Assembly: GCA_012032575.1 (NCBI GenBank)
Contig: JAAUSP010000056.1
Coordinates: 1 to 21,894, forward strand
Reading direction: 5' to 3'
Length of the DNA stretch: 21,894 nt
Source: Anaerolineales bacterium
GTDB taxonomy: Bacteria > Chloroflexota > Anaerolineae > 4572-78 > J111
Shown here: positions 13,074 to 21,894 of the stretch, piece after piece
How positions within the stretch are numbered: position 1 is the first letter of the stretch
Layout of the letters: each line of letters starts with the position of its first letter
The notes under the pieces: generated by a model
Seen by the model: only the letters and a program-made list of their open reading frames with translations
Told to the model about the DNA's origin: nothing
Database searches by the model: none
Position numbers and translations under genes: made by a program

Positions 13074-14774
13074 GTGGCGGGTGAGACGGTTTTGGCGGTG
13101 GATGACCGCGAAGATAGCCTTAAATTTTTACGCGAGTACGTTCTGGAACCAAACGGGTACCGGATGATTGAGGCCCGCAATGGGGCCGATGCGCTGGATA
13201 TTATCCTGGGCCAAAAGATTGATTTGATCATCTCCGATCTGGTGATGCCCCGCATGGGGGGGCTGGAACTGCTGGAAAGCTTGCGTGAAAAAGGCCTGGA
13301 CACCCCGGCCATCCTGATGACCTTTCACGGCTCGGAGGGGACGGCCGTGCGGGCCTTCCGGCTGGGCGCGCGCGATTACATTATCAAACCTTTTGCCATT
13401 GACGAAATGTTGGGGGCCATTGACCGCGCTCTAACCGAGTCGCGGCTGCGGCAGGAGCGCGACCACCTGACCCAAACTGTGCTGCGGGTCAACCAGCAGC
13501 TTGAAAACCGGGTGCAGGAACTGCGCTTTTTGTACGGCATTGGCCGCTCCGTGACCTCGCTGCGAGATTTGGAACCTATCCTCAACCGAATTGTTGAGGC
13601 AGCGGTGTATCTCACCGGGGCTGAAGAAGGCTCGATTATGCTGATAGACGAAGCTTCCGGGGAGCTGTATCTGCGGGCGGCGCGGGGAATGGGTGAAAAG
13701 AATGCCAGGTCATCCCGGCTTAAAATTCAGGACAGCATCGCCGGTCAGGTCGTCCGCACGGGCCGCCCGGTTATGATTGGTGGAGCGAACCAGGACGACT
13801 CTTTCAAAGTAGCCACCGGCTATTTTGTCAAGGCGCTGCTGAATGTGCCGCTCAAAGTGACCGACCGGGTTATTGGGGTGCTGGCGGTAAATAATCAAAG
13901 AAAAGCGCAGGCATTTGCCGAACGTCATCTCAATTTGCTGATGGCCCTGGCCGACTACGCCAGTATCGCCATCGAAAATGCCCGCCTGTACGCCCGGCTG
14001 TCCACCACGGCCAACCAGGCGGAACAGTCGAGCCGGGAGTTGGAAAAGGCGGTCAAATCGCAAACCTCGCAGCTCCAGCAGGTCAATCAACAGTTGCTCC
14101 GGGCCGAGAAAGCTGCTGCTTTAGGCTATATGGCTGCCGGTGTAGCCAGAGAGATCAATGTCCCTATTAATTCCATTTTGCAGAATTTGCACGAGGTCAG
14201 CCAGCAAAACCTGGAGCCAAAAGAACAGCTTCAGCTTGTTGCCAGGGCCGAGCAGGAGGCGCAGCGCTGCCAGGAAATCATCCAGAATCTGCTCGACTTT
14301 TCCGGCCAGCGCAATTACCGGCCCAGGCAGACCAATCTGAATGATGTGGTCGAACAGGCCTGGTTGAAATTCAGCCACGAAAACAACCTGAACCCCAACG
14401 TTAAATTCATGCGCGGCTTTGATCCGCATTTGCCCCACGTGATGGTTGACCCGCAGCAGATGGAGCAAGCTGTCTTCTATTTGATCCGCCGGGCTTACGA
14501 AGCGATGCCGCAGGGGGGTGCGTTACGTATCATTAGCCGTACCGTAGGCGCCCAGGTTCAGCTTATTGTAAGCGATACCGGCCAGGGCATTGCCCCCGAA
14601 GATATGCGCCATATCTTTGACCCCTTTTATGAAAGCAACAACCACACCTACGGCCTTGACCTCTCGATCACCTATGCCGTTATTGGCCGGCACAGCGGCC
14701 AAATCGAGGTGGAGAGTGAGCCGGACCAGGGCACGACCTTCACCATTCATTTACCTCGGCCGGTGCAGAGCTGA
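13074..14774 (+). CDS. response regulator-GAF-degenerate histidine kinase fusion
   Basis: A 566-residue cytoplasmic signalling protein. Residues 1-120 are an intact receiver: Asp10/Asp11, phospho-acceptor Asp55 (IISDLVMP), Thr83 and Lys105 (IIKPF). A coiled coil (about 120-155) leads to a GAF domain (about 160-300), a second coiled coil (305-345) and a kinase-like module. That module appears catalytically impaired: the H-box reads GYMAAGVAREINVPINSI with Arg359 where the phospho-accepting His belongs, and the N-box RRAYEAM has Arg473 for the Mg-binding Asn. The G1 box DTGQGI (501-506) and F-box FDPF remain, while the G2 region is GLDLS. It starts at GTG 13074 with AGGAG eight bases upstream. 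It may act as a phosphorylated scaffold or antagonist rather than a kinase. holB follows 129 bases later. Confidence 0.88.
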   Translation: MAGETVLAVDDREDSLKFLREYVLEPNGYRMIEARNGADALDIILGQKIDLIISDLVMPRMGGLELLESLREKGLDTPAILMTFHGSEGTAVRAFRLGARDYIIKPFAIDEMLGAIDRALTESRLRQERDHLTQTVLRVNQQLENRVQELRFLYGIGRSVTSLRDLEPILNRIVEAAVYLTGAEEGSIMLIDEASGELYLRAARGMGEKNARSSRLKIQDSIAGQVVRTGRPVMIGGANQDDSFKVATGYFVKALLNVPLKVTDRVIGVLAVNNQRKAQAFAERHLNLLMALADYASIAIENARLYARLSTTANQAEQSSRELEKAVKSQTSQLQQVNQQLLRAEKAAALGYMAAGVAREINVPINSILQNLHEVSQQNLEPKEQLQLVARAEQEAQRCQEIIQNLLDFSGQRNYRPRQTNLNDVVEQAWLKFSHENNLNPNVKFMRGFDPHLPHVMVDPQQMEQAVFYLIRRAYEAMPQGGALRIISRTVGAQVQLIVSDTGQGIAPEDMRHIFDPFYESNNHTYGLDLSITYAVIGRHSGQIEVESEPDQGTTFTIHLPRPVQS

Positions 14775-14820
14775 GTGTGTTCACGAATCTGGGACGCGTT
14801 ACCAATTAATGAAGAGTGGG

Positions 14821-14878
14821 GGAACTCGTAGGAACTCATAGGAACTTACCCCAAGAGTTCCCCTGAGTTCCCACGAGC
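14821..14878. repeat. word-palindrome of 10-bp units before holB
   Basis: The left arm (14821-14846) is three tandem 10-bp units GGAACTCRTA, the last degraded. The right arm (14853-14878) carries GAGTTCCC twice, complementary to the unit core. It occupies most of the gap between the pseudokinase stop and the holB ribosome site (AAGGAG 14887-14892). Confidence 0.7.
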
Positions 14879-14903
14879 TATTTTTGAAGGAGACAGAGAC
14901 TCA

Positions 14904-15898
14904 TTGGCCCTTCAAGCTGATGCAAAAGTTTATGTAGTGGGGCACGACTGGGCGCTGGATTTATTGAACCGGCAGCAAGCCGCCGGACGTGTGCCCCAGG
15001 CGCTGCTGCTGACCGGTCCGCCCAACGTGGGTAAAAGCACTGTTGCCCGTTTTTGGGCGCAGCAGCTCAACTGCCAGCAGCCCCTTGCCCCCTGTGGCCA
15101 GTGCATCTCGTGCCGCAAAATTGTCAGCGGCAATCACCCCGATGTGCGCATTTTTGACAGTGACGACCAGGCCCTCAAGATTGACGATATTCGCAGTTTG
15201 CAGCGGGAGCTGTCGTTATCGCCCAACGAAGGCCGCTACCGGGTGGTGGTGCTGGCCAACTTTGAACGGGCCACCCTCAGCGCGGCCAATGCTTTGCTCA
15301 AAACCCTGGAGGAACCGGCCTCGCAGGCCATTTTGGTGCTGACCGCCACCGATCCGGGGGCGCTGCTGCCCACCATTGTTTCGCGCTGCCAGATGCTGAC
15401 CCTGCGCCCGCTTCCGCACGGGCTGGTTGTTACGGCTCTGCAAGCGCACTGGCAGGCCGAGCCGGAACAGGCTGAGTTGCTGGCTCAATTGGCTGCCGGC
15501 CGCCTGGGCTGGGCGGTGCGAGCCTTGGCCGATGCCGAATTATTGAACCGGCGCGAGCAGCATTTGCAGGAGTTGATTTCGCTGCTGCAAGCCGGCCGGG
15601 CCGAACGGCTGGCCTACGCCTATCAGCTCAGCCGGGATGGGGCGATGCTCAGAGAAGTGCTGACCCTGTGGCTGACCATCTGGCGCGACCTGCTTTTGTT
15701 GCAAAGCGGGGCGGCTCAAACTAAAATAATGAACCTGAATTGGCAGGCGCGTTGCAGCAGCTAGCCGGCCACAGCACCCTGGCCGAGGCCAGCGACATGG
15801 TTGCCCGGCTGCGCACCACTCTGATTAACCTGGAGCGAAATGTTAACCCCAGGTTGAATTTGGAAGTTTTGTTATTAAAATTACCGAGTAACAGGTAG
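14904..15898 (+). CDS. holB: DNA polymerase III subunit delta-prime, frameshifted in this sequence
   Basis: The delta-prime stator of the clamp loader, which loads the sliding clamp at replication forks. GPPNVGKSTVARFWAQQL is the P-loop, followed by the four-cysteine zinc module CQQPLAPCGQCISC, DDIRSLQRELSLSP, the RYRVVVLANFERATLSAANALLKTLEEP block and SRCQ. The frame breaks at AAAA 15723-15726 (one base lost); the next frame continues NNEPELAGALQQLAGHSTLAEASDMV and ends in LLLKLPSNR at 15898, giving about 331 residues. The start is TTG at 14904, with AGGAG 11 bases upstream. The last codons lie inside a word-palindrome. The next gene is ricT, the same order as holB-yaaT in Bacillus and many other bacteria, which supports the assignment. 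Confidence 0.9.
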
Positions 15899-15957
15899 CA
15901 AAGTAGCAGAGTAGCAAAAGTCTCAGACTGCTAACCTGCTACTTGTTACTGGCTACC
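15887..15957. repeat. word-palindrome overlapping the end of holB
   Basis: The left arm (15887-15916) is a tandem of AGTAGCA-like 8- to 9-bp words (AGTAACAGG, TAGCAA, AGTAGCAG, AGTAGCA). The right arm (15929-15957) carries the complements (TGCTAACC, TGCTACT, TGTTACT, GGCTACC). The TAG stop of holB (15896-15898) is part of the left arm, and the right arm ends 14 bases before the ricT start. Confidence 0.7.
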
Positions 15958-15971
15958 TTGAAAGGATTTTT

Positions 15972-16883
15972 ATGCCCCTTGTCGTTGGGATTAGATTTAA
16001 ACCTGTCACCAAAATTTACTATTTTGACCCGACCCCATTCGAGCAGTTAAAGTTGGAAGATCGGGTGATTGTTGAAACTTCGCGCGGCATCGAGTTGGGC
16101 ACAGTCGCAATGGCCGGCCGCGAAGTCCCCAAGAGTGAAATCAAAAGCAAGCTCAAACGAGTCATTCGCCCGGCTACGCCGGTGGATTTGCTCCAGGCCG
16201 AACAGTACAAAGCCCAGGAACCGGTTGCTTTGGAAAAGTGCACCCAACTGGTCAGCGAGATCAACATTCCGATCAAAGTGCTGGATGCCGAGTACAGCTT
16301 CGACGGCAGCCGCCTGCTTTTTTCGTTTGTGTCGGAGCAGCGAGTAGATTTCCGTGACCTGGTCAAAGAACTGGCCCGCGCACTGCGCACACGCATCGAG
16401 ATGAAGCAGGTTGGCGCGCGTGATGAAACCAAAATTCTGGATGGCTATGGCCGCTGTGGCCGGCGCTTGTGCTGCTCAAGCTGGCTGACCGATTTTCATC
16501 CGGTTTCTATCCGTATGGCTAAACTTCAGGGCTTGCCTCTGGCCCCGGCGGAAATATCGGGCATGTGCGGGCGCTTGTTGTGCTGCCTGGCTTACGAGGA
16601 TGAGATGTACGCCGAAATGAAAAAAGAGCTGCCTAAAGTCGGTACCCAGGTCAAAACGGCCCAGGGTGGAATGGCGATCATCCGCGGGCTAAATATTATC
16701 AAACAGGCAGTGCTGTTAGAACTGGAAGGCAGCGATACCTATGTTGAGGTCAAAGTTGAGGAAGTTCAGGTAATCCACCAGGTCGACTCGAAACCCAAAG
16801 GCAAAAATGAGCGCAACAACGAGCGATCCCAGCAGCGCCACGCCCCTGCCGACGAGTCAAACGGCGAAATACCAGAAGAATGA
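15972..16883 (+). CDS. ricT: PSP1/RicT family Fe-S protein
   Basis: A 303-residue homologue of Bacillus RicT (YaaT), which with RicA and RicF forms a complex carrying iron-sulfur clusters that assists RNase Y-dependent mRNA maturation and influences development. The PSP1 domain includes GIRFKPVTKIYYFDP, VIVETSRGIELGTVA and the DGYGRCGRRLCCSSWL / GMCGRLLCCLAYED block. Cysteines 162, 167, 168, 199, 204 and 205 include the cluster ligands. SEQRVDFRDLVKELARALRTRIEMKQVGARDE is the conserved central helix. The tail is basic, then acidic and disordered (about 268-303). The ATG at 15972 follows GAAAGGATTTTT. It lies directly downstream of holB, the widespread holB-ricT pairing; RicA and RicF genes were not seen in the window. 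Confidence 0.92.
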   Translation: MPLVVGIRFKPVTKIYYFDPTPFEQLKLEDRVIVETSRGIELGTVAMAGREVPKSEIKSKLKRVIRPATPVDLLQAEQYKAQEPVALEKCTQLVSEINIPIKVLDAEYSFDGSRLLFSFVSEQRVDFRDLVKELARALRTRIEMKQVGARDETKILDGYGRCGRRLCCSSWLTDFHPVSIRMAKLQGLPLAPAEISGMCGRLLCCLAYEDEMYAEMKKELPKVGTQVKTAQGGMAIIRGLNIIKQAVLLELEGSDTYVEVKVEEVQVIHQVDSKPKGKNERNNERSQQRHAPADESNGEIPEE

Positions 16884-16947
16884 AAGGCCGCCCTTTGAGT
16901 GATTTAGCTTGAGGCGTTCAGCGGCCTGATCGCTCACGCATAATCAA

Positions 16948-17016
16948 AATCCGCAGATTGCGCAGATTTCGCAGATGAAAATCAAAAACCTGCGTGATCT
17001 ATGAAATCTGCGGATT
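16948..17016. repeat. word-palindrome between ricT and the M28 gene
   Basis: AATCCGCAGATT (16948-16959) and AATCTGCGGATT (17005-17016) are perfect 12-bp complements. The word GCAGATT recurs in the left half (CGCAGATTGCGCAGATTTC, then GCAGAT). A T-run (17017-17022) follows the right arm, so this copy could act as a terminator for ricT while sitting just ahead of the M28 start at 17036. Confidence 0.7.
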
Positions 17017-17035
17017 ATTTTTTAGGAATCATCGC

Positions 17036-18130
17036 ATGAATACATCCCGTCTGCCTGGTTGGGTTCCCCCTGTTTTAGTCATCGCCGGTGTTGGTTTGCT
17101 GCTCTATGGTGGTATTTCCCTTTTCACGGCTCAACCGGCCAATCCCATCCCAAATGCCGCTGCGGCTCCAAGCCCGACGGCAACCATTCAGGTCGTCCTG
17201 ACGTCTACGCCTCCCCCGACAGCTACGCCACCCCCCGCGCCTCCCACGCCCACGCCTGTTGCCGTTTCTCCATTACCCACCCCACCCTCACCCCCGACAG
17301 CGGTTTCCTCCTCAGCCTTAGCCTCAGACTCGGCCTTAACCTTCACCGGCGACCTGGCCTATCAACAACTGCTGGCCCAAACCGCCATCGGCCCTCGCCC
17401 CACCGGCAGCGAAGCCGGCTGGTCCACCGGCGATTATATTATTGGCGAGTTGGAAAAACTGGGTTGGCAGGTAGAAACACAGGAGTTTCTGTTCAAAGGG
17501 GTCAAAGGGCGCAACGTGGTCGGACGGCGGGGCAGCGGGCCGATCATCATCCTGGGGGCGCATTACGATACCCGCCCTGCCGCCGACCAGGACCCTGACC
17601 CGGCCAAACGGGGTGAATGGATCGAAGGGGCCAATGACGGGGCCAGCGGCGTGGCCGTGCTACTGGAACTGGCCCGCACCCTGGAATCCGGCAAGCTACA
17701 GCACGAAGTCTGGCTGGCCTTTTTTGACGCCGAGGACCGCGGACGGCTCGACGGCTGGCCCTTTTCCGTGGGCGCACGCCAGATGGCCGAAAGCCTGACG
17801 GTCGCTCCCGAAGGTGTCATCGTGGTGGATATGATTGGCGACGCCGACCAGAATATTTACCTGGAGCGGAACTCCACCCCGGCTCTGCGGGAAGAAATCT
17901 GGGCCGTTGCCGGTGAGTTGGGTTATGACAGCCACATCATCCCTGAACCCCGTCACACTATTATTGACGACCACATCCCGTTTTTGGAACGCGGCATCCC
18001 GGCGGTGGATATGATTGACTTCGATTATCCTTACTGGCACACCGTCGCCGATACCGCCGATAAAGTTGCGCCCGCCAGCCTGGAGCGGGTGGGCCGCACT
18101 CTGGAAGTGTGGCTGGAAGAGAAACAGTAG
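17036..18130 (+). CDS. membrane-anchored M28 peptidase / glutaminyl-cyclase-like protein
   Basis: A 364-residue zinc-dependent enzyme predicted outside the membrane. Residues about 7-27 are hydrophobic (a signal anchor), followed by a Pro/Thr/Ala/Ser linker to about residue 100. The M28 core has GAHYDTRPAADQDP (His and Asp ligands), EGANDGASGVAVLLELARTLE (bridging Asp), WLAFFDAEDRGRLDGWPFSVGARQ (acidic catalytic residue) and a late YWHTVADTADK His. The GWPFSVGARQ, VVDMIGDADQNIYLE and DDHIPFLERGIPAVDMIDFDYPYWHT blocks resemble bacterial and animal glutaminyl-peptide cyclotransferases within clan MH, so N-terminal pyroglutamate formation is as likely as peptidase action. The ATG at 17036 follows TAGGAA. 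The next gene starts four bases after its stop. Confidence 0.82.
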   Translation: MNTSRLPGWVPPVLVIAGVGLLLYGGISLFTAQPANPIPNAAAAPSPTATIQVVLTSTPPPTATPPPAPPTPTPVAVSPLPTPPSPPTAVSSSALASDSALTFTGDLAYQQLLAQTAIGPRPTGSEAGWSTGDYIIGELEKLGWQVETQEFLFKGVKGRNVVGRRGSGPIIILGAHYDTRPAADQDPDPAKRGEWIEGANDGASGVAVLLELARTLESGKLQHEVWLAFFDAEDRGRLDGWPFSVGARQMAESLTVAPEGVIVVDMIGDADQNIYLERNSTPALREEIWAVAGELGYDSHIIPEPRHTIIDDHIPFLERGIPAVDMIDFDYPYWHTVADTADKVAPASLERVGRTLEVWLEEKQ

Positions 18131-18134
18131 AACC

Positions 18135-18602
18135 ATGACTATATTGAAACAGATCATCCAACAAAATCCGCGTCTTTCGGCGCTGGATTTGCAGGCCAAA
18201 ATTGATGCGCCGGAAGTAGAAATCATGATTGCCATGTCCGACGAGGCCGTAGAAATCCCGCTGAACGAATTAGATAGGGTGCTGGAAAACCTGTCCGGCT
18301 GGGGCGAGGTGATGTCGCTCATCCGCAACCGCGATGCGGTCTGCGAGCTAAAGTTTCCTGCCGCCAGCCTGTACCGCCACAACGAGTGGCTCAACTCGAT
18401 TGACCCGGTCTACAACCTGCACATTCGCATTGCCAACACCCGCCGCATCCTGCTGCTGCGCAAAGCCAACCACAAACGCGACGGTCAGACCGCCTCGCTC
18501 AACTTCTCCAATGCCGCCGGACACGTCTTCTGGCGGGTGTATGCTCAATCGGCTGAAGCGCAGGAGCAATTTAGACAATTGATGGAGCAATACGGAAAAT
18601 AA
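18135..18602 (+). CDS. HutX/ChuX-like heme-handling family protein
   Basis: A 155-residue soluble protein. The pattern resembles the HugX/HutX/ChuX family (COG3721), whose members bind heme in the cytoplasm: an N-terminal helix (LKQIIQQNPRLSALDLQAKI), a predicted strand block with WGEVMSLIRNRDAVCELKFPAASLYRHNEWLN, then NLHIRIANTRRILLLRKANHKRDGQTASLNFSNAAGHVFWRVYA and a C-terminal helix. Known relatives are about 165 residues, so length fits. No heme transporter genes are nearby, so the substrate is inferred from family resemblance only. The ATG lies four bases after the M28 stop, so the two are co-transcribed. Convergent with the DJ-1/PfpI gene; the 59 bases between the stops are one word-palindrome. 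Confidence 0.55.
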   Translation: MTILKQIIQQNPRLSALDLQAKIDAPEVEIMIAMSDEAVEIPLNELDRVLENLSGWGEVMSLIRNRDAVCELKFPAASLYRHNEWLNSIDPVYNLHIRIANTRRILLLRKANHKRDGQTASLNFSNAAGHVFWRVYAQSAEAQEQFRQLMEQYGK

Positions 18603-18661
18603 GGAAGGTTGGAAGACTGGAAGGTTGGTTAAGTTCCAGCCTTCCGATCTTCCATTTCCCC
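18603..18661. repeat. word-palindrome filling a convergent gap exactly
   Basis: The left arm (18603-18628) repeats the 8-bp word GGAAGGTT/GGAAGACT three times. The right arm (18636-18661) is the complement at about 18 of 26 positions. It starts on the base after the HutX-like stop and ends on the base before the DJ-1/PfpI stop (18662). The 17-mer at 18610-18626 recurs in reverse complement at 128-144. Confidence 0.75.
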
Positions 18662-19186
18662 TCATTCCCCCGCAATCGCCTTGACCATCTCCCGGCAGAA
18701 GGCCGGAATATCCTCCACCACCCGACCCCAGACGATGTTGCCGTCGCGGAAGGCGGCCTCATCTACCCAGGTGGCCCCGGCGTTGACCAAATCATCCTTG
18801 ATGCCCAGGCTGCCGGTGGCGCGGTGTCCCTTGACAATCCCGGCGGAGATACCCACCAGCCCGGCGTGACAGATCAGGCCGACGATTTTGCCCTGCTCGT
18901 ACATCTGGCGGACCAGGCCCGTCACCGCCGGATAGCGGCGCAGCTTGTCGGGGGCCCAGCCGCCGGGGACGACCACCGCCTCGAAATCATTGGCGCTGAC
19001 CGTATCGGCGGCGACTTCGCTGGTGGCGGTCAGCGCGTTTTTGCCGCGCACCGTCTTGTCCGCCTTAAGGCCGACGATGGTCACCACCGCCCCTTCCTCG
19101 CGCAGGCGCATCACCGTTACCCAGAATTCCAAATCTTCAAAGCCTTCTTCGAGAAAGAAGGCGATGCGTTTACCTTTGAGTTTCAT
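18662..19186 (-). CDS. DJ-1/PfpI-family protein
   Basis: A 174-residue class I glutamine amidotransferase-like protein of the DJ-1/PfpI superfamily. Members act as proteases, glyoxalases/deglycases or stress proteins. RIAFFLEEGFEDLEFW carries the conserved Glu, and GKIVGLICHAGLVGISAG has the nucleophilic-elbow Cys next to His. FEAVVVPGGWAPDKLR is typical of the YhbO/YfkM/Pfp I branch. The ATG at 19186 follows AAGGAGAACCTCA; an upstream start at 19204 would place the ribosome site inside the gene and is rejected. It is divergent from dnaK, with a 24-bp perfect palindrome starting 23 bases upstream. A stress role fits the neighbour but is inference. Confidence 0.88.
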   Translation of the reverse strand: MKLKGKRIAFFLEEGFEDLEFWVTVMRLREEGAVVTIVGLKADKTVRGKNALTATSEVAADTVSANDFEAVVVPGGWAPDKLRRYPAVTGLVRQMYEQGKIVGLICHAGLVGISAGIVKGHRATGSLGIKDDLVNAGATWVDEAAFRDGNIVWGRVVEDIPAFCREMVKAIAGE

Positions 19187-19208
19187 TGAGGTTCTCCTTT
19201 GCAAATAA

Positions 19209-19262
19209 GACGCGATGAGGCGAGGAGGCGAAAGATTCTTCGCCTCCTCGCCTCATCGCGTC
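19209..19262. repeat. 24-bp perfect word-palindrome between divergent genes
   Basis: Arms 19209-19232 and 19239-19262 are perfect complements over 24 bases with a 6-base loop (AGATTC). The arm is built from GATGAGGCGAGGAGGCG words, the same GAGGCGAGGA used at 4122-4180. It lies between the divergent DJ-1/PfpI and dnaK genes, so it cannot be a shared 3' terminator. Confidence 0.9.
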
Positions 19263-19274
19263 CTCGCTATTTTA

Positions 19275-21316
<2,042 letters not shown>

Positions 21317-21383
21317 GGTGGTAAAGGCTCAACGCGGGTCGCAGACCCCCTCCGAGCGGTCAACTACCAAGAGTGTAAAATAG

Positions 21384-21420
21384 AAAAGAGGGATAGGTCA
21401 TTTGACCTGTCCCTCTTTTT
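21384..21420 (+). terminator. dnaK terminator
   Basis: A 17-bp stem AAAAGAGGGATAGGTCA (21384-21400) with TGACCTGTCCCTCTTTT (21403-21419), one mismatch or wobble and a tiny loop, runs into further T residues. With flanking A-runs it can work in both directions. Confidence 0.9.
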
Positions 21421-21569
21421 GTTTCTGGTTCTCTCCACAGTTGTCGTTGCGCTGCTGCCCCCGCTTGACCTGTTTGGAGCTTTTCAGCGGGCAAAAAGGT
21501 GTGATACAATGGGGTGAGCCTTGACCTCTGGGCGATTACATTAACCAGGGAAAAGGCCAAAACAGGGGG

Positions 21570-21788
21570 GTGAAAGAGCTTAAACATCTGCCAGTCGAGA
21601 GGCAGATTGAAATTTTACATGAACGAAAAATTATCATACAATCAATTTGTGAGTATGTAATTGTTTACAATGATGGACAAATAGAAATCGGAGCTTTAAT
21701 TGGCGAACAGAGTCAGTTATGCCGAGGAAATAAAAGCCACGCCGGAGCAGGTCTGGACGGTTCTAACCAATGTCACCCGTATGCCTGA
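21570..21788 (+). CDS. AT-rich small ORF, possible recombinase remnant
   Basis: A 72-residue open frame starting at GTG 21570 after AGGGGG. The first 44 residues (LPVERQIEILHERKIIIQSICEYVIVYNDGQIEIGAL) have a helix then strand pattern similar to the extreme C-terminus of large serine recombinases (a re-ILxxLxERIxVxDGxIEI pattern). The rest is in the wrong frame over the start of the SRPBCC gene and is surely not real. Base composition at 21575-21700 is visibly more AT-rich than the neighbours, as expected for transferred DNA. There is no upstream recombinase body: 21421-21560 holds no gene. Either a decayed 3' fragment or chance. Confidence 0.3.
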   Translation: MKELKHLPVERQIEILHERKIIIQSICEYVIVYNDGQIEIGALIGEQSQLCRGNKSHAGAGLDGSNQCHPYA

Positions 21789-21894
21789 ATGGGCCTTCAC
21801 CGAGGGGCGCTACCCTTATCCGGTTGAAGGCCGCTACGGTAGCGAGCAGCACCAGGGACCGGGGCACGCTGTGGGTGGGCGTCTCCGCCGATGG
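21700..21894 (+). CDS. SRPBCC / polyketide-cyclase-like protein (5' part only)
   Basis: The window ends inside this gene. The first 45 residues, NRVSYAEEIKATPEQVWTVL, then TNVTRMPEWAFTEGRYPYP and VEGRYGSE, are the opening strand and helix of a START-like SRPBCC ligand-binding domain (pattern ATPEQVWxVLTxxxRMPEW). The start is TTG 21700 with GGAG (21690-21693) six bases upstream and an in-frame TAA immediately before it, so no longer start is possible. The expected continuation GPGTLWVGVSADG is in the next frame, which implies an extra G in GGGG 21861-21864. The ligand cannot be inferred from this fragment. Confidence 0.65.
   Translation, partial: MANRVSYAEEIKATPEQVWTVLTNVTRMPEWAFTEGRYPYPVEGRYGSEQHQGPGHAVGGRLRRW

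Noticed and set aside
15720..15735. Programmed ribosomal frameshift in holB
   Set aside because: The A-run is short and lacks an AAAAAAG-type slippery heptamer plus stimulatory hairpin. The same pattern in six other genes points to sequencing error.

Overview
The window looks like chromosome from a free-living Gram-positive-like or monoderm bacterium, most plausibly a member of the Chloroflexota (Anaerolineae-type). This is inferred from the gene mix: an FHA-GAF-cyclase fusion, a VanW/YoaR-like wall protein, a PSP1/RicT protein next to DNA polymerase III delta-prime, a DUF6504-like protein, GC-rich coding sequence, and intergenic gaps filled with word-repeat hairpins. No rRNA, tRNA, CRISPR array or intact insertion sequence was seen.

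Layout. 158-2788 (minus): an operon of a YdcF/SanA-like membrane protein, an FHA-GAF-adenylate cyclase and acpS. 2789-3660 (plus): a strikingly structured leader, two overlapping tiny membrane-protein genes and a strong terminator. 3661-5990: a DUF6504-like gene and a convergent TPR/proline-rich/C-terminal-anchor protein, bounded by two copies of a dispersed palindromic repeat. 6010-7315 (plus): a gdhA-type glutamate dehydrogenase. 7403-10856 (minus): TetR regulator and aldo/keto reductase (ATGA overlap, strong promoter with an evident operator), a stand-alone DnaJ-type zinc finger, an LLM-class flavin oxidoreductase and a staphylococcal-nuclease-like protein. 11038-16883 (plus): VanW protein, receiver-GAF-pseudokinase, holB, ricT. 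17036-18602 (plus): an anchored M28 peptidase/glutaminyl-cyclase-like protein and a HutX/ChuX-like protein. 18662-19186 (minus): a DJ-1/PfpI protein. 19407-21316 (plus): dnaK with a clean terminator. The window ends in an AT-rich small ORF and a truncated SRPBCC protein.

Two things cut across the window. First, seven genes (gdhA, tetR, AKR, SNase, holB, dnaK and the terminal SRPBCC gene) are broken by eight single-base indels, each at or beside a short homopolymer. The conserved protein continues perfectly in the next frame, so long-read assembly error is far likelier than decay; they are annotated here as single genes. Second, at least nine gene boundaries carry inverted repeats whose arms are built from tandem short words (about 7-10 bp). 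The word differs between sites, but the architecture is the same, and the arms often abut or include the stop codons of the neighbouring genes. This family, and the folded leader at 3014-3116, are the best candidates for something undescribed. The rest is mostly housekeeping or recognisable accessory metabolism.
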